A stretch of 64,000 bases of DNA from Methylococcus mesophilus. Its GTDB lineage: Bacteria > Pseudomonadota > Gammaproteobacteria > Methylococcales > Methylococcaceae. The position numbers were made by a program, and so were the translations under genes. The number at the start of each line of letters is the position of its first letter. Position 1 is the first letter of the stretch. The stretch is taken from NCBI RefSeq assembly GCF_026247885.1, contig NZ_CP110921.1, forward strand, positions 1,669,001 to 1,733,000. The letters run 5' to 3'. Below are positions 48,854 through 56,976 of the stretch, in pieces. Under the pieces are notes generated by a model. It did not search any database, was not told the DNA's origin, and saw only the letters and a program-made list of their open reading frames with translations.

Positions 48854-49042
48854 TCACCGCCGTCCACGCCTGCCGCGCCACCACCGGCGCAACTGCTTCT
48901 CGTTGAAGAACATCAGCGCCAGCCCCGAATAGCCGGTCCCCGCCAGCCAATTGCCGTGGTAAAAGGATCCCACCGCCGCCATGATCGAAAACAGCACGAT
49001 GATGTCTTTCAGTGCCGCCACCAGACGATCATGCTCGTCCAT
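48854..49042 (-). CDS. Small membrane protein of unknown function
   Basis: 62 residues: acidic start (M-D-E-H-D-R), two hydrophobic stretches (about 12-28 and 32-46), and a strongly basic C-terminus (R-R-W-W-R-G-R-R-G-R-R). Not similar to a family I know. Accepted as real because it sits 3 bp upstream of the CYTH gene in the same orientation with no competing frame and looks like a genuine two-helix membrane protein. Confidence 0.6.
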   Translation of the reverse strand: MDEHDRLVAALKDIIVLFSIMAAVGSFYHGNWLAGTGYSGLALMFFNEKQLRRWWRGRRGRR

Positions 49043-49101
49043 CGCCTACCCCCTTCGGCCCGTGCCGGACAAAGACATCAAACCCTGCGCACCCTCGGGA
49101 C

Positions 49102-50031
49102 TCACTCGCCGCCCTGCGGATGCATCCACTCCTCCCAATAAGGTGTGGGATGAAAGCGCTCATGGAGGAAGTCCACGAAAGTGCGCACCTTGGCCGACAA
49201 ATGCTTGCGGTGCGGGTAAACGGCATGAATGTCTGCCGCAGCCGGCACATAGTCGGTCAAGACCGCCTGCAATCTGCCCTTGCGGATGTCCTGTCCGACC
49301 ATGTAGGTCGGCAGCAGGACCAGGCCCAGGCCACTGATCGCCGCCATGCGCAAGGCATCCGCCGAGTTCGCCTCCAGGGTGCCGGAGACCTTGATGACCG
49401 TCGACTTGCCGTCCTGCGACACGAACTGCCACTGATCACGAGGCGGCAGGCTCGAATTGCTCAGGCAGTTGTGCTTCTTGAGGTCCTCCGGCGTTTTGGG
49501 CACGCCGCGTTTCTCGAAATAGCCCGGCGCGCCGCAGACGATGCGCTGGGATGTGCCGAGTTTGCGGGCGATCAGGCTGGAGTCGCGCAGTTCGTCAAGG
49601 TGAATGGCGAGATCGAAGCCTTCTTCCACCAGGTCGACATAGCCCGCCTGCAGCACCAGCTCGACGTTGACGTCGGGATAGATTTCCAGATAGGCCGCGA
49701 TCGCCGGCGCCAGATGGTAGGCGCCGAAAAACGGTGCGGCATTGAGCTTGAGCGTCCCTCGAGGCTCGGTCTGCAGGCGCGTCACGGCCAGCTCAGTCTC
49801 TTCCAGGTCGTCCAGGATCTGCAGACAACGCTCCAGATAGACCATGCCGACCTCGGTCAGGCTCAAGTGGCGCGTGGTCCGGTTCAGCAGCCGGACTCCT
49901 AAGCTGTTTTCGAGCTGCATCACATGCTTGGTCGCCATGGCCCGCGACAACCCCATTTCCTTGGCGGCAGACGCGAAGCTTCCTGCTTTCGCGACCTTGG
50001 TGAAAACGACCATGCTCGTGAGTTTGTCCAT
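49102..50031 (-). CDS. LysR family transcriptional regulator
   Basis: 309 residues: N-terminal winged helix-turn-helix (F-T-K-V-A-K-A-G-S-F-A-S-A-A-K-E-M-G-L-S, residues about 10-29) and a substrate-binding domain from about 90. Closest in style to the large CrgA/DsdC-like group that acts on a divergent gene. It is divergent from the secreted DUF4440-like gene 118 bp away; that space holds an 11-bp inverted repeat ATTG-AAA-CAAT (50058-50068). Inducer unknown. Confidence 0.93.
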   Translation of the reverse strand: MDKLTSMVVFTKVAKAGSFASAAKEMGLSRAMATKHVMQLENSLGVRLLNRTTRHLSLTEVGMVYLERCLQILDDLEETELAVTRLQTEPRGTLKLNAAPFFGAYHLAPAIAAYLEIYPDVNVELVLQAGYVDLVEEGFDLAIHLDELRDSSLIARKLGTSQRIVCGAPGYFEKRGVPKTPEDLKKHNCLSNSSLPPRDQWQFVSQDGKSTVIKVSGTLEANSADALRMAAISGLGLVLLPTYMVGQDIRKGRLQAVLTDYVPAAADIHAVYPHRKHLSAKVRTFVDFLHERFHPTPYWEEWMHPQGGE

Positions 50032-50057
50032 GTCCTTTTCCGACTAAAGTTCTATTT

Positions 50058-50068
50058 ATTGAAACAAT
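50058..50068. promoter_or_regulatory. Inverted repeat, possible LysR-regulator site
   Basis: ATTG-AAA-CAAT in the A/T-rich space between the LysR gene and its divergent neighbour, 20 bp upstream of the predicted -35 of the latter. Size is a little short of the usual T-N11-A pattern. Confidence 0.35.
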
Positions 50069-50087
50069 TCGTAAAATTTATTGGATA

Positions 50088-50116
50088 TTGTAAACCATAG
50101 CGTGGTTTCCTATAGT
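50088..50116 (+). promoter_or_regulatory. Promoter of the DUF4440-like gene
   Basis: TTGTAA (50088-50093), exactly 17 bp, TATAGT (50111-50116). Predicted start near 50123, giving a leader of about 27 nt with GGAGA ahead of the ATG at 50150. Confidence 0.6.
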
Positions 50117-50149
50117 CAGTTCAAACCCTACCGACAATGGAGACCCCCC

Positions 50150-50608
50150 ATGCGTACTCAAATCCTCTTGCTGGCGGCCGCCTTAGGCCTCTTGACCACC
50201 CCTGGATGGGCACAGGAAGACATCCGGACCATCGCCGCGAACAACGCCGCCGAATGGAATCAGGCGTTCGCGGATGGCAAGGTCGATGAAATCGTTTCGT
50301 TGTACACGACGGATGCCATTTTGGTGCAGCCGAACGGAAAAGTCTCCCGCGATCCGGGCGAAATCCGCAACTTCTGGCGGACCCTGATCGACCAGGGCGC
50401 CTTCAAAATCGATATCGTAGATGTTAAAGGCGAAAAAGACGACACCATCGTCACGACCACTACCCTGTCCGACATGAAGACTCTGCAGGATTCGCACCAG
50501 ACGCTCCGGTACCACTACGACGGCGTGCTGTACAGCGTACTCAAACGCCAGAGCGACGGCAGCTGGAAAGCCCAGGTCCAGCAGTGGTCGGAACGGTCCC
50601 GCGGCTGA
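50150..50608 (+). CDS. Secreted SgcJ/EcaC-like (DUF4440) protein
   Basis: 152 residues: cleavable signal peptide (about 1-21, ending G-W-A-Q), then an NTF2-like domain with N-N-A-A-E-W-N-Q-A-F-A-D-G-K-V-D-E-I-V-S-L-Y-T-x-D-A, the pattern of the SgcJ/EcaC and DUF4440 ketosteroid-isomerase-like group. Predicted periplasmic. ATG at 50150 chosen to begin at the signal peptide. Probably controlled by the divergent LysR protein. Ligand unknown. Confidence 0.8.
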   Translation: MRTQILLLAAALGLLTTPGWAQEDIRTIAANNAAEWNQAFADGKVDEIVSLYTTDAILVQPNGKVSRDPGEIRNFWRTLIDQGAFKIDIVDVKGEKDDTIVTTTTLSDMKTLQDSHQTLRYHYDGVLYSVLKRQSDGSWKAQVQQWSERSRG

Positions 50609-50853
50609 TGCCGAAAAAACGCAGGTTGCCCGCCCCGACACATGCCAAGGTTCTTCCCGCTTCCTGAGAACGGGCTTCCCCTGAAGCTCGTTCTTGCTTT
50701 CCCCCGACCAGGCGGTCCATCTCCCCGACTCTGATCCCTCATGGCCGCTCCCAAGGCCGGCTTTTCCTAGTAAAATACCTGGAATTTATCCACCCGAAGG
50801 CGTCCCCGCCGTTCGGGCGATTTGCCACCACCCACCCAACGAGGAGACTCCCG

Positions 50854-51438
50854 ATGACCCATGAACTGCCCGCTCTGCCCTATGCAAGAAACGCCCTGGA
50901 ACCGCATATTTCGGCTGAAACGCTGGAGTTCCACTACGGCAAGCATCACCAGACCTACGTCACTAACCTGAACAATCTGATCCCCGGCACGGAATACGAA
51001 AACCTCTCCCTGGAGGAGATCGTCCGCAAGGCGCCGGCCGGCGGCGTTTTCAACAACGCGGCCCAGATCTGGAACCACACCTTCTATTGGAACAGCCTGT
51101 CCCCGAACGGCGGCGGCGAACCGACCGGCGCCCTGGCAGAAGCCATCGTCAAGAGCTTCGGCTCGTTCGAGAAATTCAAGGAAGAGTTCACCAAATGCGC
51201 GGTAACCACCTTCGGCTCCGGCTGGGCCTGGCTGGTGAAGAACGCCGACGGCAGCTTGGCGCTGGTCAGCACCGGAAACGCCGGCTGCCCGCTGACATCG
51301 GGCCAGACCCCTCTGCTGACCTGCGACGTGTGGGAACACGCCTACTACATTGACTACCGGAACGCCCGCCCGAAATACGTGGAAGCCTTCTGGAGCCTGG
51401 TGAACTGGGAATTCGCCGCGGCCAATTTCGCCGGCTGA
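50854..51438 (+). CDS. sodB: Superoxide dismutase, iron type
   Basis: 194 residues. Metal ligands His27 (H-Y-G-K-H-H), His75 (W-N-H-T-F-Y-W), Asp158 and His162 (D-V-W-E-H-A-Y-Y). Gln71 in N-N-A-A-Q-I-W-N-H is the residue typical of Fe enzymes rather than Mn enzymes. Strong GAGGAG ribosome-binding site. The 245-bp space before it contains no gene. A perfect hairpin terminator follows the stop. Confidence 0.97.
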   Translation: MTHELPALPYARNALEPHISAETLEFHYGKHHQTYVTNLNNLIPGTEYENLSLEEIVRKAPAGGVFNNAAQIWNHTFYWNSLSPNGGGEPTGALAEAIVKSFGSFEKFKEEFTKCAVTTFGSGWAWLVKNADGSLALVSTGNAGCPLTSGQTPLLTCDVWEHAYYIDYRNARPKYVEAFWSLVNWEFAAANFAG

Positions 51439-51458
51439 AGCGTTTCCCCGCGGGCAAG

Positions 51459-51490
51459 AGAGCCCTTGTCCTGACGGACAAGGGCTCTTC
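51459..51490. terminator. Hairpin terminator after sodB
   Basis: Perfect 13-bp stem AGAGCCCTTGTCC (51459-51471) and its complement (51476-51488) around a TGAC loop, 20 bp after the sodB stop. The following TCTGTG is poor in T on the plus strand, so release may be weak, but stem stability and position make a terminator the best reading. Confidence 0.75.
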
Positions 51491-51549
51491 TGTGCCGGCC
51501 GGTATAATAGAATTCGCGTTCACGACATCCACCGCTCGAGGGTTCAACC

Positions 51550-52245
51550 GTGCTTTCCGTCCTGGTGACCGGCGCCAACCGTGGACTCGGTCTCGAATTC
51601 ACCCGCCAATACCTCGACGCTGGCTGGCGCGTGATCGCCACCTGCCGCCATCCTCATGATGCCGCCGAACTGCGCGAACTGGCCAAGCGCCACGAACATC
51701 TGGCCATACATGCGGTCGACGTGCGGAATTTCGTCGCGATCGATCAACTGGCCTCGGCCCTTGCCGGTCAACCGATCGACGTCCTCATCAACAACGCCGG
51801 CGTCTATGGCGACGAGCCCGGCAACGGTTTCGGAGCCATCGATTACGATCTATGGCAGGACGTCTTCAGAACCAACGCCATGGCACCGGTGAAAATGGCG
51901 GAAAGCTTCCTGCCCCATCTGGAGCGGGGAAGCCGCAAGCTGATCGTCGGCATCACCAGCCTGATGGGCAGCATGGGAGATAACACCAGCGGCGGCGCGA
52001 TCTACTATCGATCCAGCAAAGCGGCGCTCAACGCCGCGCTCAAGAGCCTGTCCCTGGACCTCAAGCCGCGCGGCATCGGCGTGCTGATTCTCAACCCCGG
52101 CTGGGTGCTGACCGACATGGGCGGCCCCAGGGCGCCGACGACGGCGGAGCAAAGCATCGGCGGCATGCGTCGAATCATCGACGAATACACGCCGGCGCTG
52201 TCCGGGCGCTTAATGAATTTCGACGGCAGGGAATTGCCGTGGTAA
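51550..52245 (+). CDS. Short-chain dehydrogenase/reductase
   Basis: 231 residues, classical SDR. Cofactor loop T-G-A-N-R-G-L-G at 7-14, N-N-A-G-V-Y near 81, and the active-site Tyr-x-x-x-Lys in Y-Y-R-S-S-K-A-A-L-N, with a preceding catalytic Ser in I-T-S-L-M-G. Starts at GTG 51550. NADP(H) use is likely from the Arg after the glycine loop. Substrate unknown. Confidence 0.9.
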   Translation: MLSVLVTGANRGLGLEFTRQYLDAGWRVIATCRHPHDAAELRELAKRHEHLAIHAVDVRNFVAIDQLASALAGQPIDVLINNAGVYGDEPGNGFGAIDYDLWQDVFRTNAMAPVKMAESFLPHLERGSRKLIVGITSLMGSMGDNTSGGAIYYRSSKAALNAALKSLSLDLKPRGIGVLILNPGWVLTDMGGPRAPTTAEQSIGGMRRIIDEYTPALSGRLMNFDGRELPW

Positions 52246-52272
52246 CCGATCATCGAGTTTAAGGACGCCGCC

Positions 52273-52695
52273 ATGCAGAATAAAGCACTCTCCCTCCCGA
52301 CTCTGCTCCTGCTGGCGGGCCTCGGCGCCACCGTCCCGGCAGCGCAAGCCGACGACTACGGCACCGCCACATCGCTCAAGCTGGGCAGCGGCCTGTCGAA
52401 CCTGACCACGGGCTGGCTGGAGATCCCAAAGAACATGATCAACACCAGCAACCAGACGAACGTCCTGTTCGGCATCTCCGGCGGCCTGCTCAAGGGACTG
52501 CTGCACACGGTCGGACGCACACTCACCGGCGCCGTGGACTTCATCACCTTCCCGGTTCCGACTCAGCCGATCGCCCACCCGGAATTCGTGTGGCAGAAAT
52601 TTTCCGAAGAAACGACCTACGGCCCGGCATTCACCGCGGGGACCTTCAAGGAGCCGAAGCCGGCTCCGGCAGCCTCGCCCTACTCGAAGATGTGA
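52273..52695 (+). CDS. Exosortase system-associated protein (TIGR04073-like)
   Basis: 140 residues with a signal peptide (about 1-25). The core reads K-L-x-S-G-L-S-N-L-T-T-G-W-L-E-I-P-K-N-M, then G-L-L-K-G-L-L-H-T-V-G-R-T-L-T-G-A-V-D-F-I-T-F-P, which I recognise as the TIGR04073 exosortase-associated pattern. No exosortase or PEP-CTERM gene is visible nearby, so it is an orphan here. Role unknown; secreted or outer-membrane. Confidence 0.75.
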   Translation: MQNKALSLPTLLLLAGLGATVPAAQADDYGTATSLKLGSGLSNLTTGWLEIPKNMINTSNQTNVLFGISGGLLKGLLHTVGRTLTGAVDFITFPVPTQPIAHPEFVWQKFSEETTYGPAFTAGTFKEPKPAPAASPYSKM

Positions 52696-52702
52696 GCCGC
52701 TG

Positions 52703-53116
52703 TTAGCGGAACCGCCGCCGACAGCGCCGGACATAGGCCTGGCCGCGCGTCCTGATGAAATCGTCCAGGCTCCAGCCGCGGTAAACCAGCAGATACTCGC
52801 TGCGAGGCGGGATCAGGTAGACTTGGGCCGCTAGACAATCCAGCGCAGCGGTTGAAACCGTAACCTCGATCCTTGTATAGAACGCATCTTCGAAACGGTC
52901 CAGGCGAGCGAGATCGCGAGGACCGAGCCCGAGAAACAGGGTTCCCGGAGTGATCACCCCGGTTTCGCGCCGCAAGCCCGGATAGACTCGGTGGCGAAGG
53001 CGATAGCACGCGTGGTCAGACAGCCATGCCGGCACGGCATCGAACGTCCGCCCAGCCACGGCGGCCATCACTTCCGGCAACTGCAGAGTGCCATAGGCGA
53101 ACAGCGAAACTCCCAT
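52703..53116 (-). CDS. Gamma-glutamylcyclotransferase-like (AIG2-type) protein
   Basis: 137 residues from the ATG at 53116. N-terminal F-A-Y-G-T-L-Q is the substrate-binding Y-G-T/S-L motif of the gamma-glutamylcyclotransferase fold, and L-D-R-F-E-D carries the acidic catalytic region. Convergent with the TIGR04073 gene (7 bp apart) and divergent from aas. Substrate could be gamma-glutamyl amines or simple amides. Confidence 0.85.
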   Translation of the reverse strand: MGVSLFAYGTLQLPEVMAAVAGRTFDAVPAWLSDHACYRLRHRVYPGLRRETGVITPGTLFLGLGPRDLARLDRFEDAFYTRIEVTVSTAALDCLAAQVYLIPPRSEYLLVYRGWSLDDFIRTRGQAYVRRCRRRFR

Positions 53117-53169
53117 TATTTCCCGAATCCGAACAAGTCCAACCCCAGCCGGCGAAAACCCAGCCCACA

Positions 53170-55320
53170 ATGATCAAGCCGATAATCCGATTCCTACTCA
53201 AAACCCTTTACCAGGTCCAGGTCAAGGGCATCGAGCATTTTCACAGCGCCGGAGAGCGGGTGCTCATCGTCTCAAACCACACATCGTTCCTCGATCCCAT
53301 CCTGCTCTGGGCCTTTCTGCCGGACGAAATCACCTTCGCAATCAATACCCGCATCGCCGAAGCCTGGTGGGTCAAACCGGCCCTCCGCTGGGTTCGGACC
53401 TTTCCGATGGACCCCATCAATCCCATGTCGGTCAAGGCTCTGACTCACCACCTGCGCCGCGACCGAAAAGCCGTGGTGTTCCCGGAAGGCCGCATCACCG
53501 TGACCGGCTCGCTGATGAAGATCTACGACGGGTCCGGCATGGTAGCGGACAAGGCCGATGCCGTGGTCCTGCCGATCCGGATCGACGGTGCCCAGTACTC
53601 ACCGTTCTCCCGCCTCAAGGGCGTGGTCCGGCTGCGCTGGCTGCCCCGGATCACCGTCAACCTCCTGCCGCCGCGAAAGATCAGCCCATCGCCGGACATC
53701 CATGGCGAGGAACGCCGCCGCCATGCCGGACTCGCACTGTCGGATATCATGAGCGAGATGATATTCGCCACCGGCAACCACCATGGCACCTTGTTCTCGG
53801 CCCTGCTCGATGCCCGCAAGGTGCACGGCGGCAAGACTCTCGTGCTCGAAGACCCCGAGCGCAAGCCGGTCAGCTACAACCAGCTGATCGCCCGCGCACT
53901 GTTCGCCGGCGAAAGACTCGAACGCCTGACCGAAGCGGGTGAAACGGTCGGCGTCCTGCTGCCCACCGCCATCGGCACGGTCGCCACGCTGCTCGGGTTG
54001 CAGCACACCGGCCGCGTCCCCGCCATGCTCAATTTCAGCACCGGCGTTTCCGTTCTGTTGGCAGCCTGCGAAACTGCGGCGATCCGGACAGTGCTGACCT
54101 CCCGGCGCTTCGTCGAGGGGGCCAAACTGGAGGACGCCGTCTCCCAGCTTGAAACCAAGGTCAAGGTGATCTATCTGGACGACGTCTTCCGGGACGTGTC
54201 GGCGCTGGAAAAGTTGCGGGCGCTGGTGAAAGGACATGCGGTTGATTACCGTTACCGCAACCGTGTATCGGCGGATTCGCCGGCCGTGATCCTGTTCACC
54301 TCGGGCTCGGAAGGAGCGCCCAAGGGCGTCGCGCTCTCGCACGCCAACCTGCTCTCCAACCGCGAGCAGTTCGCCGCGCGCGTAGACTTCGGGCCACAGG
54401 ACGTAATCCTCAACGCCCTCCCCCTGTTCCACTCCTTCGGCCTCACCACCGGCACCCTGCTGCCACTGCTGTCGGGCACCCGGATATTCCTTTACCCCTC
54501 GCCGCTGCATTACCGGATCATCCCCGAGGTCGCCTACGACATCAACGCCACCATCCTGTTCGGGACCAACACCTTCCTGAGCGGCTACGGCAAACACGCC
54601 CACCCTTATGACTTCTACAGTATCCGCTACGTGTTCGCCGGCGCCGAAAAAGTCCAGGCGGAAACCCGCAGGCTGTGGGCCGACAAATTCGGCATCCGCA
54701 TCATGGAAGGCTACGGCGTCACCGAAACCAGCCCCGTGCTGGCGGCCAACACAGCGATGCATTACCGGGAGGGCACGGTCGGCCGCCTCATGCCGGGCGT
54801 CGAATATGCCCTGGAACCGGTGGAAGGCATCGCAGAGGGCGGGCGGCTGCACGTGAAAGGCCCGAACGTCATGCTCGGCTATCTCCGCGCCCATGCGCCG
54901 GGTCGGATCGACCCACCTGCCTCCTGCTTCGGCGCCGGCTGGTACGACACCGGCGACATCGTCAGCGTGGACGAACACGGCTATGTCACCATCAAGGGCC
55001 GGGCCAAGCGCTTCGCCAAGATCGGCGGAGAAATGGTCTCGCTGGCGGTCATCGAAGAACTGGCGGCCAGGGTGTGGCCGGACGCCCTGCACGCCGTGAT
55101 CAACCTCTCCGACCCGCGCAAGGGCGAGCAGATCGTCCTGGCAACCAGCCAGCCGCAGGCCGACCGGACCCCACTTTTCGAACGGGCGAGGGCCGAAGGG
55201 CTGGGCGAACTCTACCTGCCCAAGCAAATCCGGATTCTGCCGGCCCTGCCGCTGCTCGGCTCAGGCAAGATCGACTATCCCGCGCTCACAACCCTGCTGG
55301 TGGCGGAGACCGGGGCATGA
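53170..55320 (+). CDS. aas: Acyl-ACP synthetase / 2-acyl-glycerophosphoethanolamine acyltransferase
   Basis: 716 residues, two fused enzymes. N-terminal PlsC-type acyltransferase with N-H-T-S-F-L-D (H-x4-D) near 35 and F-P-E-G-R near 103. C-terminal AMP-forming ligase with L-F-T-S-G-S-E-G-A-P-K-G and G-Y-G-V-T-E-T-S-P. It reacylates lysophospholipids brought in by LplT, whose gene follows with an ATGA overlap, as in E. coli. ATG at 53170 matches the E. coli length (719). Confidence 0.93.
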   Translation: MIKPIIRFLLKTLYQVQVKGIEHFHSAGERVLIVSNHTSFLDPILLWAFLPDEITFAINTRIAEAWWVKPALRWVRTFPMDPINPMSVKALTHHLRRDRKAVVFPEGRITVTGSLMKIYDGSGMVADKADAVVLPIRIDGAQYSPFSRLKGVVRLRWLPRITVNLLPPRKISPSPDIHGEERRRHAGLALSDIMSEMIFATGNHHGTLFSALLDARKVHGGKTLVLEDPERKPVSYNQLIARALFAGERLERLTEAGETVGVLLPTAIGTVATLLGLQHTGRVPAMLNFSTGVSVLLAACETAAIRTVLTSRRFVEGAKLEDAVSQLETKVKVIYLDDVFRDVSALEKLRALVKGHAVDYRYRNRVSADSPAVILFTSGSEGAPKGVALSHANLLSNREQFAARVDFGPQDVILNALPLFHSFGLTTGTLLPLLSGTRIFLYPSPLHYRIIPEVAYDINATILFGTNTFLSGYGKHAHPYDFYSIRYVFAGAEKVQAETRRLWADKFGIRIMEGYGVTETSPVLAANTAMHYREGTVGRLMPGVEYALEPVEGIAEGGRLHVKGPNVMLGYLRAHAPGRIDPPASCFGAGWYDTGDIVSVDEHGYVTIKGRAKRFAKIGGEMVSLAVIEELAARVWPDALHAVINLSDPRKGEQIVLATSQPQADRTPLFERARAEGLGELYLPKQIRILPALPLLGSGKIDYPALTTLLVAETGA

Positions 55321-56480
55321 TCAAGGGGCTCGCTCCGCTGGTCGTCGCCCAGTTTCTCTCTGCATTCGCCGACAACGCCATCCTGTTCACCGTCATCGCC
55401 ATCGTGCTGCAGGGAGGCGGACGCGGAGACTGGTACGTCCCGGCTCTGCAGAGCGTCTTCCTGGTCGCCTACGTGACCCTTGCACCCTGGGTCGGCATCT
55501 GGGCCGACCGGCTGCCCAAGCCGCGGGTCCTGATCATCGCCAACCTGATCAAAATGGCGGGGGGGTTGTTGCTGCTGGGAGGCGTCGAACCGCTGATCGC
55601 CTACGCCCTGGTCGGCGCCGGCGCAGCCCTGTACAGCCCCGCCAAGTACGGCATACTGCCGGAAATCGCCGACAAGGATCATTTGGTCAAAGCCAACGGC
55701 TGGGTGGAGGGGGCCACCATCGCCGCCATCCTGCTCGGAACCCTCGGCGGCGCCAAAATCGCAGACCAGTCGATCCCGCTAGCCATGACGGTCATTTGCG
55801 GCTGCTTCCTGCTCTCGGTCCTGGTAGGTCTGCTTCTGCCCAGGCTGCCGGCGCGCCACCTTGCCGAAGTCTCCGCCGTCCGCCAACTGGTCGTACAGAG
55901 CAGGGACTTGCTGAAATCCCAGCGCGCGCGGCTGGTGCTGTTGGGTCTGGCGATGTTCTGGGCCGCCGCAGCGACTTTGCGCGTCGTACTGGTCGCCTGG
56001 GCACCCGCCGTACTGCACACCCGGACAGCCACCGACATCGCCGAACTGACCCTGTTCACGGCCATCGGCATCATCATTGGCTCCGCTCTCGCCCCACGTT
56101 GGATTCCACTGGCGGAAATCCGCCGGACCCGCTATGCAGGCTACGCGATGGCGCTCATGCTCGGCCTGCTCGCGGCGGCGGCCGATTTCTGGCCGGCCCG
56201 CGGCGCCCTGCTCGGCATCGGCATCGCCGGTGGTTTCTTCGTGGTGCCGCTCAACGCCGCCATCCAGGACATCGGCCACCGCAGCGTCGGCGCCGGCATC
56301 GCCGTCGCCATCCAGAATTTCTTCCTGAACGCCGCCATGCTAGTCGCCGTCGGCCTCTACACTGCCGCCGCCGCGCAAGGCGCAGACCCGGTCATGGTGC
56401 TACTGGTCATGGGCGCGATCGTACTCGGCTGCGTCATCAGGATCGCTCTCCGGCTCCCCCCAAAAGCGGCGGACGGCTGA
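55317..56480 (+). CDS. lplT: Lysophospholipid transporter LplT
   Basis: 387 residues, about 12 membrane segments, major facilitator type. V-A-Q-F-L-S-A-F-A-D-N-A near the start and Y-S-P-A-K-Y-G-I-L-P-E in the middle are conserved in LplT. It flips lysophosphatidylethanolamine inward for Aas. Starts at the ATG overlapping the aas stop. Confidence 0.92.
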   Translation: MIKGLAPLVVAQFLSAFADNAILFTVIAIVLQGGGRGDWYVPALQSVFLVAYVTLAPWVGIWADRLPKPRVLIIANLIKMAGGLLLLGGVEPLIAYALVGAGAALYSPAKYGILPEIADKDHLVKANGWVEGATIAAILLGTLGGAKIADQSIPLAMTVICGCFLLSVLVGLLLPRLPARHLAEVSAVRQLVVQSRDLLKSQRARLVLLGLAMFWAAAATLRVVLVAWAPAVLHTRTATDIAELTLFTAIGIIIGSALAPRWIPLAEIRRTRYAGYAMALMLGLLAAAADFWPARGALLGIGIAGGFFVVPLNAAIQDIGHRSVGAGIAVAIQNFFLNAAMLVAVGLYTAAAAQGADPVMVLLVMGAIVLGCVIRIALRLPPKAADG

Positions 56481-56518
56481 CGGTCCTGCGGCAAAGCGGC
56501 GGCGGGACCGAATCTATA

Positions 56519-56533
56519 ATCCTAAAATAGGAT
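56519..56533. promoter_or_regulatory. Inverted repeat before the DUF2782 gene
   Basis: Perfect ATCCTA-AAA-TAGGAT, overlapping the end of a TATAAT (56515-56520) and followed by GATAAT (56531-56536). It lies 43 bp before the DUF2782 start. Neither -10-like box has a good -35. Could be an operator; nothing identifies a binder. Confidence 0.3.
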
Positions 56534-56575
56534 AATATGATTGACGCCCTGCAGACTTAAGACCTCAAAGCATCC

Positions 56576-56929
56576 ATGCCATTCCCGACCCACCGACTGC
56601 CATTGCTGCTCCTGCTGCTCACACCGCTTGCCTGGGGCATCGATTCGCCCGAGGAAGGGAAGCTCCAGCCCGTACCCGATCCGCCGGACATCCCGGGGCC
56701 AGTCCAGAGCGGGGAGGAGCTGGAGCCGGATGTGACCATCATGCGCAAGGGCGAAGACCTCTACGAGGAGTACCGCATCAACGGCAGGCTCTACATGGTC
56801 AAGGTCAAACCCAAGATCGGCCCACCCTACGTCATGATGGACAAGGACGGCGACGGCAACATGGACGTCCGGACGACCGACATGGCCCGCAGCATGGACA
56901 TCCCGCAATGGGTCCTGTTCAGCTGGTAA
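56576..56929 (+). CDS. DUF2782 secreted protein
   Basis: 117 residues with a hydrophobic signal segment (about 5-21). After a Pro-rich stretch comes E-P-D-V-T-I-M-R-K-G-E-D-L-Y-E-E-Y-R-I-N-G-R-L-Y-M-V-K-V, the DUF2782 core, and a D-K-D-G-D-G-N-M acidic loop resembling a calcium site. Function unknown. It stands alone between lplT and gshA. Confidence 0.85.
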   Translation: MPFPTHRLPLLLLLLTPLAWGIDSPEEGKLQPVPDPPDIPGPVQSGEELEPDVTIMRKGEDLYEEYRINGRLYMVKVKPKIGPPYVMMDKDGDGNMDVRTTDMARSMDIPQWVLFSW

Positions 56930-56976
56930 ACCGCCCCTAGCGATCACGGCAACACGTCTTTTCAGGATTTCCGGGC

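Noticed and set aside
53599-55227. 542-codon minus-strand open frame
   Set aside because: Antisense to aas; no recognisable domain.
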